Assembly: GCF_014251595.1 (NCBI RefSeq)
Contig: NZ_CP059192.1
Coordinates: forward strand, 544,468 to 608,467
Source: Blattabacterium cuenoti
Lineage (GTDB): Bacteria > Bacteroidota > Bacteroidia > Flavobacteriales > Blattabacteriaceae
DNA length: 64,000 bases
Reading direction: 5' to 3'
Positions 38,050-47,787 of the stretch are shown in pieces. The notes beneath the pieces were generated by a model. The model did not search any database and was not told the origin of the DNA. It saw only the letters and a program-made list of their open reading frames with translations. The position numbers and the translations under genes are program-made. How positions within the stretch are numbered: the first letter of the stretch is position 1; the number at the start of each line of letters is the position of its first letter.

Positions 38050-39324
38050 ATGCAAAATATTATTGATGAACTCTCATGGAGAGGTTTGATAAAAAACAAA
38101 GTTCCTGGTATAGAAAATCAATTAAAAAAACCTACGACTATGTATATAGGTTTTGATCCGACATCTGATTCTTTACATTTAGGAAATCTTTTAGCTATTA
38201 TTATATTAATTCATTTTCGAAGAAAGGGACATAAATCTTTAGCATTAATTGGTGGAGCAACAGGTTTGATAGGAGATCCTTCTGAAAAAAAAGATCAAAG
38301 AATCTTTTTAAGTAAAAAAATTTTGCATAAAAATACAGAATCTATCAAAAATCAAATATTAAAACTTTTTAGTTTTTATTCAGAAAAAATAGAATTGGTC
38401 AATAATTTTGATTGGATTCAAAATATTTATTTTATAGATTTTATTCGTGAAATAGGAAAATATTTTACTGTAAATAACATGATGTCTAAAGATTCTGTCA
38501 AAAAAAGAATTAATAACAAAAAAAATGGAATATCCTTCACGGAATTCTCTTATTCTATTATACAAGGATATGATTTTTTATATTTGAACCAAATAAAAAA
38601 TTGTCAATTACAAGTTGGAGGATCTGATCAATGGGGCAATATCACTACAGGTATAGAATTAATTCGTAAAAAAATAGGAAAAAAAGCGTATGGTTTTACT
38701 TTTCCTTTAATCATAAAATCTAATGGAATTAAATTTGGAAAAAGCGAAAAAGGAGAAAATATATGGTTAGACAAAAAAAAAACATCTCCATACAAATTTT
38801 ATCAATTTTGGATAAACATTTCTGATTTTGAAATTGAAAAATATATAAAAATATATACTTTTTTTTCTAAAGAAAAAATTGAAAATTTAATTTTAGAACA
38901 TAGAAAACATCCCAATAAAAGATTATTGCAGAAAAAATTAGCCCATAAAATTACAGAATGGGTTCATGGAAGTGAAATTACCAAAAAAATTATAAAAATT
39001 ACGAATATATTATTTGAAAAAAATAATGAAGCTTTTCAATTATGGGATGATAAGACTTTTATTTCTATATATAATCATATTCCACATATGCTTCTATATT
39101 ATGAAGAATTTGAAAAAGGAATTTTTTTATTAGATCTTTTAAAAAAAAGTGGTTTTTTTTCTTCCAAAAGTGAAGCAAATCGTGCTTTAAAAACAAATTC
39201 AATTCATTTAAATCAAATTCTTGTGAAAGAAAATATTCTGATTCAAAAAGAAAACATAGTAGAAAAAAAATATATTTTATTAAAATTTGGAAAAAAAGAA
39301 TTTTTTATTATAAAAATTGAATAA
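38050..39324 (+). CDS. tyrS: Tyrosyl-tRNA synthetase
   Basis: A class I synthetase that charges tRNA-Tyr. The 424-residue protein has the HIGH-type motif DPTSDSLHLGNLL (about 36-48), the tyrosine-binding QGYDFLYLNQ and QVGGSDQWGNI, and the KMSKS-type loop KFGKSEKGENIWLD (about 227). A C-terminal S4-like RNA-binding domain (KSGFFSSKSEANRALKTNSI) is present, so the protein is complete. It ends two bases from the end of convergent era. Confidence 0.97.
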   Translation: MQNIIDELSWRGLIKNKVPGIENQLKKPTTMYIGFDPTSDSLHLGNLLAIIILIHFRRKGHKSLALIGGATGLIGDPSEKKDQRIFLSKKILHKNTESIKNQILKLFSFYSEKIELVNNFDWIQNIYFIDFIREIGKYFTVNNMMSKDSVKKRINNKKNGISFTEFSYSIIQGYDFLYLNQIKNCQLQVGGSDQWGNITTGIELIRKKIGKKAYGFTFPLIIKSNGIKFGKSEKGENIWLDKKKTSPYKFYQFWINISDFEIEKYIKIYTFFSKEKIENLILEHRKHPNKRLLQKKLAHKITEWVHGSEITKKIIKITNILFEKNNEAFQLWDDKTFISIYNHIPHMLLYYEEFEKGIFLLDLLKKSGFFSSKSEANRALKTNSIHLNQILVKENILIQKENIVEKKYILLKFGKKEFFIIKIE

Positions 39325-39326
39325 AT

Positions 39327-40217
39327 TTAATATCCGAAATATTTTAATTTTTTATAATCATATCGCCAACTATTACAAACTTTTACAAAAAATTTTAATT
39401 TTATTTTTTTTTTGAAAAAAAATTCGATGCTTTTTATCGAAAAAAATTTCAATTTTTTAATAGCATTTCCTTTTTTTCCTATTAATATTCCTTTTTGAGA
39501 ATCTCGCTCTACATATATATAAGATAATATATCTATAAAAGTATTTTTATCCTGAAAAAGTTTTGTGTGAATTTCTACGGAATAAGGAATTTCTTTTTGA
39601 TAGAAAAAAAATATTTTTTCTCTAATGATTTCATTGACAAAAAAATATTCCGCTCTATTAGTTAAATAATCTTTTGGATAATAAGGAGGATGATTAGATA
39701 ATAAAGATTTAATTTTGTTCATTAATAGATCTTGATTCATTCTTTTTAATGCAGATATTGGTAATATTTCTGAATCAGGGAATAATCTGTGCCAATAATT
39801 TACAGTATGAGATAATGAACATTTTCCATATTTTTTTTCTATTTTATCTATTTTATTAATCAATATAATAATGGGAACATTTTTGTTTTTTTTTTTGAAA
39901 ATATAATTGAATATTGAAACATCTTCAAATTTTCCTATTTCTGTAGTTAATAAAATAATATCAGCATCTTCTAATGATTTTTCTACATATTGCATCATAA
40001 TTTTTTGCATGGGATAAATAGGATCAATCATTCCTGGAGTATCTGAAAATATAATCTGAAAATTAAATTCATTAATAATTCCCAATATTCTATGACGAGT
40101 CGTTTGTGGTTTATTTGTGATGATAGAAAGTTTTTCTCCTACAAGAGAATTCATTAAAGTCGATTTTCCTACATTAGGAGCACCTATAATATTAACAAAT
40201 CCGGATTTATGAATCAC
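39327..40217 (-). CDS. era: GTPase Era
   Basis: Era is a GTPase that binds 16S rRNA and assists small-subunit assembly. The 296-residue protein has G1 GAPNVGKSTLMNSLVG (about 12-27), the switch region KPQTTRHRI, G3 FSDTPGMIDP, G4 INKIDKIE, and a C-terminal KH domain (VERDSQKGILIGKKGNAIKKL). It follows clpB by 14 bases and may be cotranscribed with it. Confidence 0.97.
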   Translation of the reverse strand: MIHKSGFVNIIGAPNVGKSTLMNSLVGEKLSIITNKPQTTRHRILGIINEFNFQIIFSDTPGMIDPIYPMQKIMMQYVEKSLEDADIILLTTEIGKFEDVSIFNYIFKKKNKNVPIIILINKIDKIEKKYGKCSLSHTVNYWHRLFPDSEILPISALKRMNQDLLMNKIKSLLSNHPPYYPKDYLTNRAEYFFVNEIIREKIFFFYQKEIPYSVEIHTKLFQDKNTFIDILSYIYVERDSQKGILIGKKGNAIKKLKFFSIKSIEFFFKKKIKLKFFVKVCNSWRYDYKKLKYFGY

Positions 40218-40231
40218 TTTATGTTATATAT

Positions 40232-42850
40232 TTAAATATTTTCAATTTTTTCTGATTGTCTGAATACAATTCCTTGTTCTTTGAAATAATCTATTAAAAT
40301 TCTATGATTTTTTTGTATTTTACCTTTTATAATCTCTTTAGATAGATTGTTTAAAATATCATGTTGAATTACTCTTTTTAAAGGTCTAGCTCCAAAATGA
40401 GGATCATACCCTTTTTCTGATAAATATTCTATAGCTTCATTAGTCAATTCTATATAAACATTTTTTTTATGATATAACAATTCTCCAAATTTTTTCATTT
40501 GTAATTTAACAATATCTTTTATCTCTTTTCTAGAAAGAGGTTTAAATAAAATGATCTCATCTATACGGTTAATAAATTCAGGTCTTACAATATTTTTTAA
40601 CAAATCTATTAAAGCTTTTTTTGTTGCCGACATTCTATTATAAGAAATTTCTTGATCTAAATTTTCCTGTATTATATCTGATCCTATATTAGAAGTCATA
40701 ATAATAATAGTATTTGTAAAATTAACTGTTCTTCCTTTATTATCAGTTAACCTCCCATCATCCAAAATTTGTAAAAGAATATTAAAAACATCTGAATGAG
40801 CTTTTTCGATTTCATCCAATAAAATGACACTATAAGGATGTCTACGTATCGCTTCTGTTAATTGACCACTTTCATCATAACCTATATATCCAGGAGGAGC
40901 CCCTATAAATCTACTTACAGAATGACGTTCTTGATATTCACTCATATCTATACGAACCATATTATTCTCATCATCGAATAAATATTCTGATAAAGTTTTA
41001 GCTAGTTCTGTTTTTCCCACTCCTGTGCTCCCCATAAAAAGAAAAGATCCTATAGGTTTTTTTTCATCTTGTAATCCTGCTCTAGAACGACGTATTGCGT
41101 TTGCTATAGATTGAATGGCATCATTTTGTCCAATAACTCTTTTATGTAATTCTTTTTCCAAAAATAATAATTTTTCTCTTTCACTTTTCAACATTTTAGT
41201 AACCGGAATTCCAGTCCATTTAGATACTACTTGGGCAATATCTTCTCTATAGACTTCTTCTTGTATCATTTTTTTTCCCTTATCTTCTTGTTTTTTTAAT
41301 TCATTTTCTAATGCTTTAACTTTATTTTCTTCTTCTTTTATTTTACCATATCTTAATTCTGCTACTTTTCCATAATCCCCTGATCTTTCTGCTTGCTCCG
41401 ATTCAAATTTATAATTTTCTATTTTATCTTTAGCTTTTTGAATTCTTTCCACTAAATCTTTTTCATTTTGCCACTGGTTTTGCAATTGCATTCTTTCTTC
41501 ACTTAATTTAGATAATTCTTTTTTTAAAGGAATTAATTGTTTTTCATCATTTTCTCTTTTTAAAGCTTCTATTTGTATTTCCATATGCATAATTTTTCTA
41601 TGCAAAACATCCAATTCTTCTGGTTTTGAATTTATCTCCATTCTCAACCTAGAAGCAGCTTCATCTACAAGATCAATGGCTTTATCTGGTAAAAAACGTT
41701 CATTAATATAACGTTTGGATAATTCTACAGCTGCTATAATGGATTCATCTTTTATTCTGACTTTATGATGACTTTCATATTTTTCTTTAATACCACGTAA
41801 TATAGATATTGCATCATTGATAGATGGTTCGTCAACGTATACTTTTTGAAATCTTCTTTCTAAAGCTTTATCTATTCTGAAATATTTTTGATATTCATTT
41901 AAAGTTGTCGCTCCTATAGCTCTAAGTTCTCCTCTAGCTAATGCTGGTTTTAAAATATTAGCAGCATCCATAGCTCCTTCTCCTCCTCCTACTCCAACTA
42001 AAGTATGGATTTCATCAATAAATAAAATGATTTCTCCATTTGAGGAAGTAACTTCTTTGATTACAGCTTTAAGACGTTCTTCAAATTCTCCTTTATATTT
42101 AGCTCCTGCAATAATAGAAGCCATATCCAAAGAAAATACTTGTTTATTTTTTAAATTATCTGGAATATCTCCACTAATAATACGATGAGCTAACCCTTCA
42201 GCAATAGCGGTTTTACCCACTCCGGCTTCCCCAATCAATATTGGATTATTTTTTGTTCTTCTAGATAATATTTGCAAAACCCTGCGTATTTCTTCATCAC
42301 GTCCAATAACAGGATCTAATTTTCCTTTATAGGCCCATTCATTTAGGTTTTTTGCATATTTATCTAAAGAATTATAGGAATTTTCTGCTGTAGAAGAAAT
42401 TACTTTTCCATTTTTTTTTCTTATATTTTCAATAACTTCTTTTATTTTTTTTTCCGTTATTCCTTGGTTTCTTAATAATTGTGAAGTGTGGTCTAAAGTC
42501 ATAAAAATTCCGTAAAAAATATGCTCGATAGAAATAAATTCATCCTTTAATGTATTTGCATAATTTTCTGCAATATTTAACATTTTTGTCACATATGAAC
42601 TAAAATATTGAGTCAAAGGTTTACTAAGTATTTTGGGATAAGTAGAAATAATACGATCTAAACCTAGAATTATTGATTGACTATTTACTTTTAACTTTTT
42701 TAAAATAAAAGGAATGATATTTTCTTCAATTTTTAATACTGATTTTAAAATATGTGCATTTTCTATGGATTGTTGATTATTATTTAATGCAATATGTTGT
42801 GCTTCTTGTATTACTTCCTGTGATTTAATCGTAAACTTATTATAATTCAT
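40232..42850 (-). CDS. clpB: ClpB disaggregase
   Basis: ClpB is a hexameric AAA+ chaperone that pulls proteins out of aggregates with DnaK. All parts are present in 872 residues. The N-domain has two repeats (1-145). NBD1 has Walker [18 protein letters not shown] (about 205) and Walker [12 protein letters not shown]. The coiled-coil M domain spans about 400-530. NBD2 has [16 protein letters not shown] (about 610) and sensor 2 [10 protein letters not shown]. It is divergent from prfB; no clear heat-shock element was seen in the 90-base gap. Confidence 0.98.
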   Translation of the reverse strand: MNYNKFTIKSQEVIQEAQHIALNNNQQSIENAHILKSVLKIEENIIPFILKKLKVNSQSIILGLDRIISTYPKILSKPLTQYFSSYVTKMLNIAENYANTLKDEFISIEHIFYGIFMTLDHTSQLLRNQGITEKKIKEVIENIRKKNGKVISSTAENSYNSLDKYAKNLNEWAYKGKLDPVIGRDEEIRRVLQILSRRTKNNPILIGEAGVGKTAIAEGLAHRIISGDIPDNLKNKQVFSLDMASIIAGAKYKGEFEERLKAVIKEVTSSNGEIILFIDEIHTLVGVGGGEGAMDAANILKPALARGELRAIGATTLNEYQKYFRIDKALERRFQKVYVDEPSINDAISILRGIKEKYESHHKVRIKDESIIAAVELSKRYINERFLPDKAIDLVDEAASRLRMEINSKPEELDVLHRKIMHMEIQIEALKRENDEKQLIPLKKELSKLSEERMQLQNQWQNEKDLVERIQKAKDKIENYKFESEQAERSGDYGKVAELRYGKIKEEENKVKALENELKKQEDKGKKMIQEEVYREDIAQVVSKWTGIPVTKMLKSEREKLLFLEKELHKRVIGQNDAIQSIANAIRRSRAGLQDEKKPIGSFLFMGSTGVGKTELAKTLSEYLFDDENNMVRIDMSEYQERHSVSRFIGAPPGYIGYDESGQLTEAIRRHPYSVILLDEIEKAHSDVFNILLQILDDGRLTDNKGRTVNFTNTIIIMTSNIGSDIIQENLDQEISYNRMSATKKALIDLLKNIVRPEFINRIDEIILFKPLSRKEIKDIVKLQMKKFGELLYHKKNVYIELTNEAIEYLSEKGYDPHFGARPLKRVIQHDILNNLSKEIIKGKIQKNHRILIDYFKEQGIVFRQSEKIENI

Positions 42851-42940
42851 GTAAAAATGAAATTGTTATTTTCATAATATAAAAAAAATTTTGTGATCAT
42901 AATAGTTGTAAAAACTAATTATTTCAAATATTTTCGCATT

Positions 42941-44047
42941 ATGATAAAAAAAGAAGAAATACAATCTATTTCAGAAAGAATTCATAAAATTTATGATATT
43001 CTAAAAATAGATAAAATGAAAAAACATATAAATCAAGAGCAAGAAAAAATATCAAATCCTAATTTTTGGAAAAATTATAATGAAACATCTAAAAATTTTA
43101 TCAAATCCATTCATAACATGAAAGAATGTATAAAAGATTTTACGGAATTAAAAAATGCTTTTGAAGAATTAAAAATGATATTTTCTTTCTCCCAAGAAGA
43201 AAATATAGAAAAAGAATTTAAAATTCAATTACAAAAAACTAAGAAATTACTTTCAAGTATAGAATTCAAAAATATTCTTTCAGAAAAGGAAGACTCTTTT
43301 AATGCTATATTGCAAATTTCTTCTGGAGCTGGAGGAACTGAAAGTTGTGATTGGACTTCTATGTTAATGAGAATGTATTCCATGTGGGCAGAAAAAAAAA
43401 ATTTTTTTGTTAAAATAATACATCATGTATCTGGAGATATTACTGGAATCAAATCTGTTACTTTAGAAATCAATGGGCTTTATGCTTTTGGATATTTAAA
43501 AGGGGAAAATGGAGTACATAGATTAATTCGTATATCTCCGTTTGATAGTAATTCTAAACGTCATACTTCTTTTTCATCTGTATATATTTATCCCATGATT
43601 AATGATCATATTAATATAGATATTAAAATATCAGATATACAATGGGAAACCTTTCGTTCTAGTGGAGCAGGAGGACAAAATGTTAATAAAGTAGAAACAG
43701 GAGTAAGATTACGTCATTATCCTACAGGAATTATTATAGAAAATACAGAATCTCGTTCTCAAACACAAAATAGACAAAAGGCTTTACAATTATTGAAATC
43801 TAGATTATTTGAAATGGAAAGAGTCAAAAGAAATGAAAAAAAAGAAAAAATAGAATCTCAAAAAAAAAAAATAGAATGGGGTTCTCAAATACGAAATTAT
43901 ATTATGCATCCTTATAAATTGGTGAAAGATCTAAGAACCGGTTATGAAACTACAAAAATACAATCTGTCATGGATGGGGAAATAGACCTATTTTTAAAAA
44001 AATTTTTAATATATAATTATAATAAAGAAAATAAAAATACAAATTAA
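42941..44047 (+). CDS. prfB: Peptide chain release factor 2
   Basis: RF2 ends translation at UGA and UAA codons. The protein has the SPF tripeptide ([14 protein letters not shown]), the GGQ catalytic block [19 protein letters not shown], and the usual N-terminal helical domain. I chose the ATG at 42941 ([10 protein letters not shown]); the frame runs back to a GTG at 42893 but those residues are not RF2-like. In most bacteria the gene contains a programmed +1 frameshift at a UGA near codon 25, which autoregulates RF2. Here the frame is continuous through the corresponding stretch ([15 protein letters not shown]). A 12-A tract (43860-43871) lies in frame within the KKKIE segment. Confidence 0.96.
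   Translation: MIKKEEIQSISERIHKIYDILKIDKMKKHINQEQEKISNPNFWKNYNETSKNFIKSIHNMKECIKDFTELKNAFEELKMIFSFSQEENIEKEFKIQLQKTKKLLSSIEFKNILSEKEDSFNAILQISSGAGGTESCDWTSMLMRMYSMWAEKKNFFVKIIHHVSGDITGIKSVTLEINGLYAFGYLKGENGVHRLIRISPFDSNSKRHTSFSSVYIYPMINDHINIDIKISDIQWETFRSSGAGGQNVNKVETGVRLRHYPTGIIIENTESRSQTQNRQKALQLLKSRLFEMERVKRNEKKEKIESQKKKIEWGSQIRNYIMHPYKLVKDLRTGYETTKIQSVMDGEIDLFLKKFLIYNYNKENKNTN
43860..43871 (+). repeat. 12-A homopolymer inside prfB, in frame
   Basis: Twelve A residues within CAA AAA AAA AAA ATA, encoding QKKKI. The gene stays in frame in this sequence, but a run of this length is a slippage hazard for RNA polymerase and replication. Confidence 0.9.
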
Positions 44048-44067
44048 ATTTTCTTACTTCATATTCA

Positions 44068-45459
44068 ATGAAAATCCGTTATGCTGATCTTATAGATCAA
44101 ACTTTTGATTTTCCCACTGAGGAATTTTCTATAAAAAATAATTTTTTAGAATTTCATGGAATTCCATTAATAGATCTTATAAAAAGATATGGAACCCCAT
44201 TAAAATTTACATATTTACCGAAAATATCTAATAATATACAAAAAGCTAAAAAATGGTTTGAAAAAGCTATTCGTTCCAACCAATACAAGAACAAATATAC
44301 TTATTGTTATTGTACGAAAAGTTCTCATTTTTCTTTTGTATTAGAAGAAGCTTTGAAAAATAATATTAGTATTGAAACTTCATATGCGTATGATATAGAA
44401 ATTGTAAAAAATCTTTATCAAAAAGGAAAAACCACTAAAAATATTGAAGTTATATGCAATGGATTTAAAACTGAAAACTATATTGAAAATATATCAAAAC
44501 TTATAAATAACGGATTCTATAATACGATCCCAATATTAGATAATTCAGACGAATTAGAAAAATTAAGTTTAGTTATTAATTATCCTTTCAAATTAGGTAT
44601 ACGTATTGCTTCTGAAGAAGAACCTAAATTTGAATTTTATACTTCTAGATTAGGAATTGGATATAAAGATATTATTGTTTTTTATTTAAACAAAATAAAA
44701 AATAACCCTAAAGTCGAATTAAAAATGTTACACTTTTTTATTAATACAGGAATAAAAGATACTGCTTATTATTGGAACGAACTTTTCAAATGTTTACATA
44801 TTTATGCTCAATTAAAAAAAATAGCCCCAGAATTAGAAATTCTAAATATAGGAGGAGGATTCCCCATTAAAACATCCATGTCTTTTAAATACGATTATGA
44901 ATATATGATCAATGAAATTGTTTATCAGATCAAACAATTTTGTCAAGAAGAAAATATTTCAGAACCTCATATTTACACAGAATTTGGAGCTTATACAGTA
45001 GGAGAAAGTGGAGGTATTTTATATCAAATACTTAATCAAAAACGTCAAAATGATAGGGAAAAATGGAATATGATCGATAGTTCTTTTATGACGACACTTC
45101 CTGATACTTGGGCAATAAGCCGTAGATTTATTATGATGGCAATTAATCGTTGGAATGATTGTTATGAAAGAGTTTTTTTAGGAGGATTAACATGTGATAG
45201 CGATGATTATTATAATTCAGAACAACATATGAATGCAATATATCTTCCTTGTTTTCAACAAAAAATTCCGCTTTATATTGGATTTTTTAATACTGGAGCT
45301 TATCAAGATACAATCAGTGGGTATGGTGGGGTTCATCATTGTTTAATTCCTCAACCTATTCATGTATTGATAGATCATGATGAAAAAAATAATTTTGTAT
45401 ATAAAATATTTCGTCAATCACAAAGTCCGGAAGAAATTCTAAAAATATTAGGTTATTGA
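44068..45459 (+). CDS. speA: Arginine decarboxylase, biosynthetic type
   Basis: A PLP-dependent decarboxylase of alanine-racemase fold that turns arginine into agmatine. The 463-residue protein is the short form common in Bacteroidetes. The PLP lysine is in the TYCYCTKSSHFSFVLEEAL block (about residue 87), and the glycine-rich phosphate-binding motif LNIGGGFPIK is near 270. The C-terminal half carries GGLTCDSDDYY with the catalytic cysteine, and GFFNTGAYQDTISGYGGVHH. The next gene, agmatinase, starts by overlapping its stop codon, so they act in sequence. Specificity for arginine is inferred from this neighbour. Confidence 0.9.
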   Translation: MKIRYADLIDQTFDFPTEEFSIKNNFLEFHGIPLIDLIKRYGTPLKFTYLPKISNNIQKAKKWFEKAIRSNQYKNKYTYCYCTKSSHFSFVLEEALKNNISIETSYAYDIEIVKNLYQKGKTTKNIEVICNGFKTENYIENISKLINNGFYNTIPILDNSDELEKLSLVINYPFKLGIRIASEEEPKFEFYTSRLGIGYKDIIVFYLNKIKNNPKVELKMLHFFINTGIKDTAYYWNELFKCLHIYAQLKKIAPELEILNIGGGFPIKTSMSFKYDYEYMINEIVYQIKQFCQEENISEPHIYTEFGAYTVGESGGILYQILNQKRQNDREKWNMIDSSFMTTLPDTWAISRRFIMMAINRWNDCYERVFLGGLTCDSDDYYNSEQHMNAIYLPCFQQKIPLYIGFFNTGAYQDTISGYGGVHHCLIPQPIHVLIDHDEKNNFVYKIFRQSQSPEEILKILGY

Positions 45460-46328
45460 AATTTTATCATCAAAAAAAAACTTTTGCAGGAATCCCTGAA
45501 AAATATGCAACATTGGATAAATCTAAAATTGTACTTATTCCTGTTCCATATGATTATACTCAAACATGGAAAAAGGGATCTAAAAAAGGGCCTAAAGCTT
45601 TTTTATCTGCATCAGAACACATGGAATTATATGATATTGAAACTAATTCAGAAGTATATAGAAAAGGAATTTTTGTTGTTCCCTCTATTATAAATTCTTC
45701 AACATCTACAAAAAAAATGATTAAAATAGTATATAATCTTACAAAAAAATATCTTAATCAAGAAAAATTTATAACACTTATAGGAGGGGATCATTCAATA
45801 TCAATCGGTACTATTAGAGCTATTGGAGAAAAATATACAAATTTAAGTATTCTTCATATGGATGCACATACCGATTTACGTCCTATATATAAAGGAAGCC
45901 CTTATAATCATGCTTGTTCTATGTATGAAGCTTCTCAAAAACATTCTTTAATACAAATAGGAATTCGTAGTATGGATATTACAGAAAAAAAATACATTCA
46001 AAAAGGAAATATATTTTATATGCATGAAATTCATAAAAATGATTTATGGATGAAAAAAGCTGTTTTTAAATTATCTGATACTGTATTTATCAGTATAGAT
46101 ATAGATGTTTTTGATCCTAGTATAGCGCCTTCGACAGGGACTCCAGAACCAGGAGGATTATATTGGTATACTACACTAAAATTTTTGAAAAAAGTTTTTA
46201 AAAATAAAAATGTAATAGGATTTGATATTGTTGAACTTTTACCTAATCAAAAAGAATCTTCGACAGATTTTCTAGCTGTAAAACTTTATTATAAATTACT
46301 ATCATATAAATATATAAATATGAACTAA
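45456..46328 (+). CDS. speB: Agmatinase / arginase-family ureohydrolase
   Basis: A 290-residue manganese enzyme that splits agmatine into putrescine and urea. The metal-binding motifs are complete: LIGGDHSISIG, LHMDAHTDLRP, and ISIDIDVFDPSIAPSTGTPE. The start is TTG at 45456, overlapping the TGA of the decarboxylase gene (TATTGA), so the two are translationally coupled. Arginase activity is the alternative, but the neighbour favours agmatine. The urea released could feed a urease, which known Blattabacterium genomes have; none is in this window. Confidence 0.92.
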   Translation: MKFYHQKKTFAGIPEKYATLDKSKIVLIPVPYDYTQTWKKGSKKGPKAFLSASEHMELYDIETNSEVYRKGIFVVPSIINSSTSTKKMIKIVYNLTKKYLNQEKFITLIGGDHSISIGTIRAIGEKYTNLSILHMDAHTDLRPIYKGSPYNHACSMYEASQKHSLIQIGIRSMDITEKKYIQKGNIFYMHEIHKNDLWMKKAVFKLSDTVFISIDIDVFDPSIAPSTGTPEPGGLYWYTTLKFLKKVFKNKNVIGFDIVELLPNQKESSTDFLAVKLYYKLLSYKYINMN

Positions 46329-46333
46329 TTAAT

Positions 46334-47026
46334 ATGAATCAAAAAATTATTATAGCTATAGATGGATATTCTTCATCTGGTAAAAGTACTTTAGCAAAAG
46401 CCATTTCTAAAAAATTAAAATATAAATATATAGATAGTGGAGCTATCTATAGAAGTATAGCTTTATTTGCAATTCGAAAAAAAATTTTTGATAGTGATTT
46501 ATGGAATACACAAAATTTTATTTCTCTTTTAAAAGAAATAAATTTAAAATTTAAATGGAACAAAAAATATAATCGAACAGATATTTTTTTAAATGAAGAA
46601 AATATTCAATCTAAAATTAGATCAGAAAAAGTAACAACTAAAGTCAGTTTAATAGCTCAACTTCCGGAAGTTCGAGAAAAATTAACTTTTATGCAAAGAA
46701 ATATTGGAAAAAATAAAGGAATTGTTATAGATGGAAGAGATGTAGGTAATTATGTATTTCCTAAATCAGAGTTAAAAATATTTATGAAAGGATCTATAGA
46801 AATTCGTTCTTATAGAAGATATCAAGATCTAAAAAAAAGAGGAGAAGAAGTATCTTATGAAGAAGTCAAAAAAAATCTAATATATAGAGATATAATGGAT
46901 ACTTCACGAAAGATTTCTCCATTAAAAAAGTCTGCAGATTCTATAGAAATAGACAACACATTCATGAGTATGGAAGAACAATTAAATCTTATCTTTCAAT
47001 TAATTCATAAAAAAAAAAATAAATAA
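46334..47026 (+). CDS. cmk: Cytidylate kinase
   Basis: Cmk phosphorylates CMP and dCMP. The 230-residue protein has the P-loop IDGYSSSGKSTLAKAI (residues 9-24), YIDSGAIYRSIALFA, the nucleotide-binding GIVIDGRDVGNYVFP and the C-terminal lid region RDIMDTSRKISPLKKS. It is the third gene of a run speA-speB-cmk-fabG-menD with short gaps, although the products are unrelated in pathway. Confidence 0.96.
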   Translation: MNQKIIIAIDGYSSSGKSTLAKAISKKLKYKYIDSGAIYRSIALFAIRKKIFDSDLWNTQNFISLLKEINLKFKWNKKYNRTDIFLNEENIQSKIRSEKVTTKVSLIAQLPEVREKLTFMQRNIGKNKGIVIDGRDVGNYVFPKSELKIFMKGSIEIRSYRRYQDLKKRGEEVSYEEVKKNLIYRDIMDTSRKISPLKKSADSIEIDNTFMSMEEQLNLIFQLIHKKKNK

Positions 47027-47042
47027 CCATATTTATCATTAT

Positions 47043-47780
47043 ATGAATAAACTATTAAATGGAAAAATAGCTGTGGTTACAGGAGGTTCAGGAGATATAG
47101 GAAAATCTATAGTTAAAACTTTTGTACAACATGGAGCTAATGTTATTTTTACATTCTTTTCCTCAATAAAAGAAGCAAAAAAATTAGAATTTGAATTTAA
47201 AAATTTAGTTGAAGCATATAAAATAGATCTATCGGATTTTAATTCATCAAAAAATTTAGTTCAAAAGGTAATAAAAAAATACGGTAGTTTGGATATATTA
47301 GTGAATAATGCAGGTATTATAAAAGATAATTTTTTGCTTAAAATTTCTGAAAAGGATTGGGATTTTGTAATTAGAACCAATCTATATTCTATATATAATT
47401 TAACCAAACATGCTATTCATCCTATGATGAAACAAAAAAAAGGAAGTATTATTAATATGAGTTCTGTTGTAGGATTAACGGGAAATACTGGACAATCCAA
47501 TTATTCTGCGTCTAAAGCAGGAATTATCGGATTTACAAAATCAATAGCCAGAGAATTAGGAAAAAAAAATATCCGTTGTAATGCCATAGCTCCTGGATAT
47601 ATTTTAACCAAAATGAATTCTCATTTTAGATCTAAAATTAAAGAAGATTGGATAAAAAACATTCCATTAAAAAGACCAGGAACTCCTCAAGATATTGCTA
47701 ATTCTACTTTATTTCTTGCTTCAGATTTATCAAATTATATAACCGGTACTGTATTAAATGTCAGTGGAGGGTTAATTTAA
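47043..47780 (+). CDS. fabG: 3-oxoacyl-ACP reductase
   Basis: FabG reduces beta-ketoacyl-ACP in the fatty acid cycle with NADPH. The 245-residue protein is a classical short-chain dehydrogenase: TGGSGDIGKSIVK for the cofactor, VNNAGIIKDN, the catalytic Ser in INMSSVVGLTG, and YSASKAG with the catalytic Tyr and Lys (about 153-157). The PLKRPGTPQDIANSTLFLAS ending fits FabG. It works with acpP and fabF at 21-23 kb. Confidence 0.95.
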   Translation: MNKLLNGKIAVVTGGSGDIGKSIVKTFVQHGANVIFTFFSSIKEAKKLEFEFKNLVEAYKIDLSDFNSSKNLVQKVIKKYGSLDILVNNAGIIKDNFLLKISEKDWDFVIRTNLYSIYNLTKHAIHPMMKQKKGSIINMSSVVGLTGNTGQSNYSASKAGIIGFTKSIARELGKKNIRCNAIAPGYILTKMNSHFRSKIKEDWIKNIPLKRPGTPQDIANSTLFLASDLSNYITGTVLNVSGGLI

Positions 47781-47787
47781 ATTGTAA

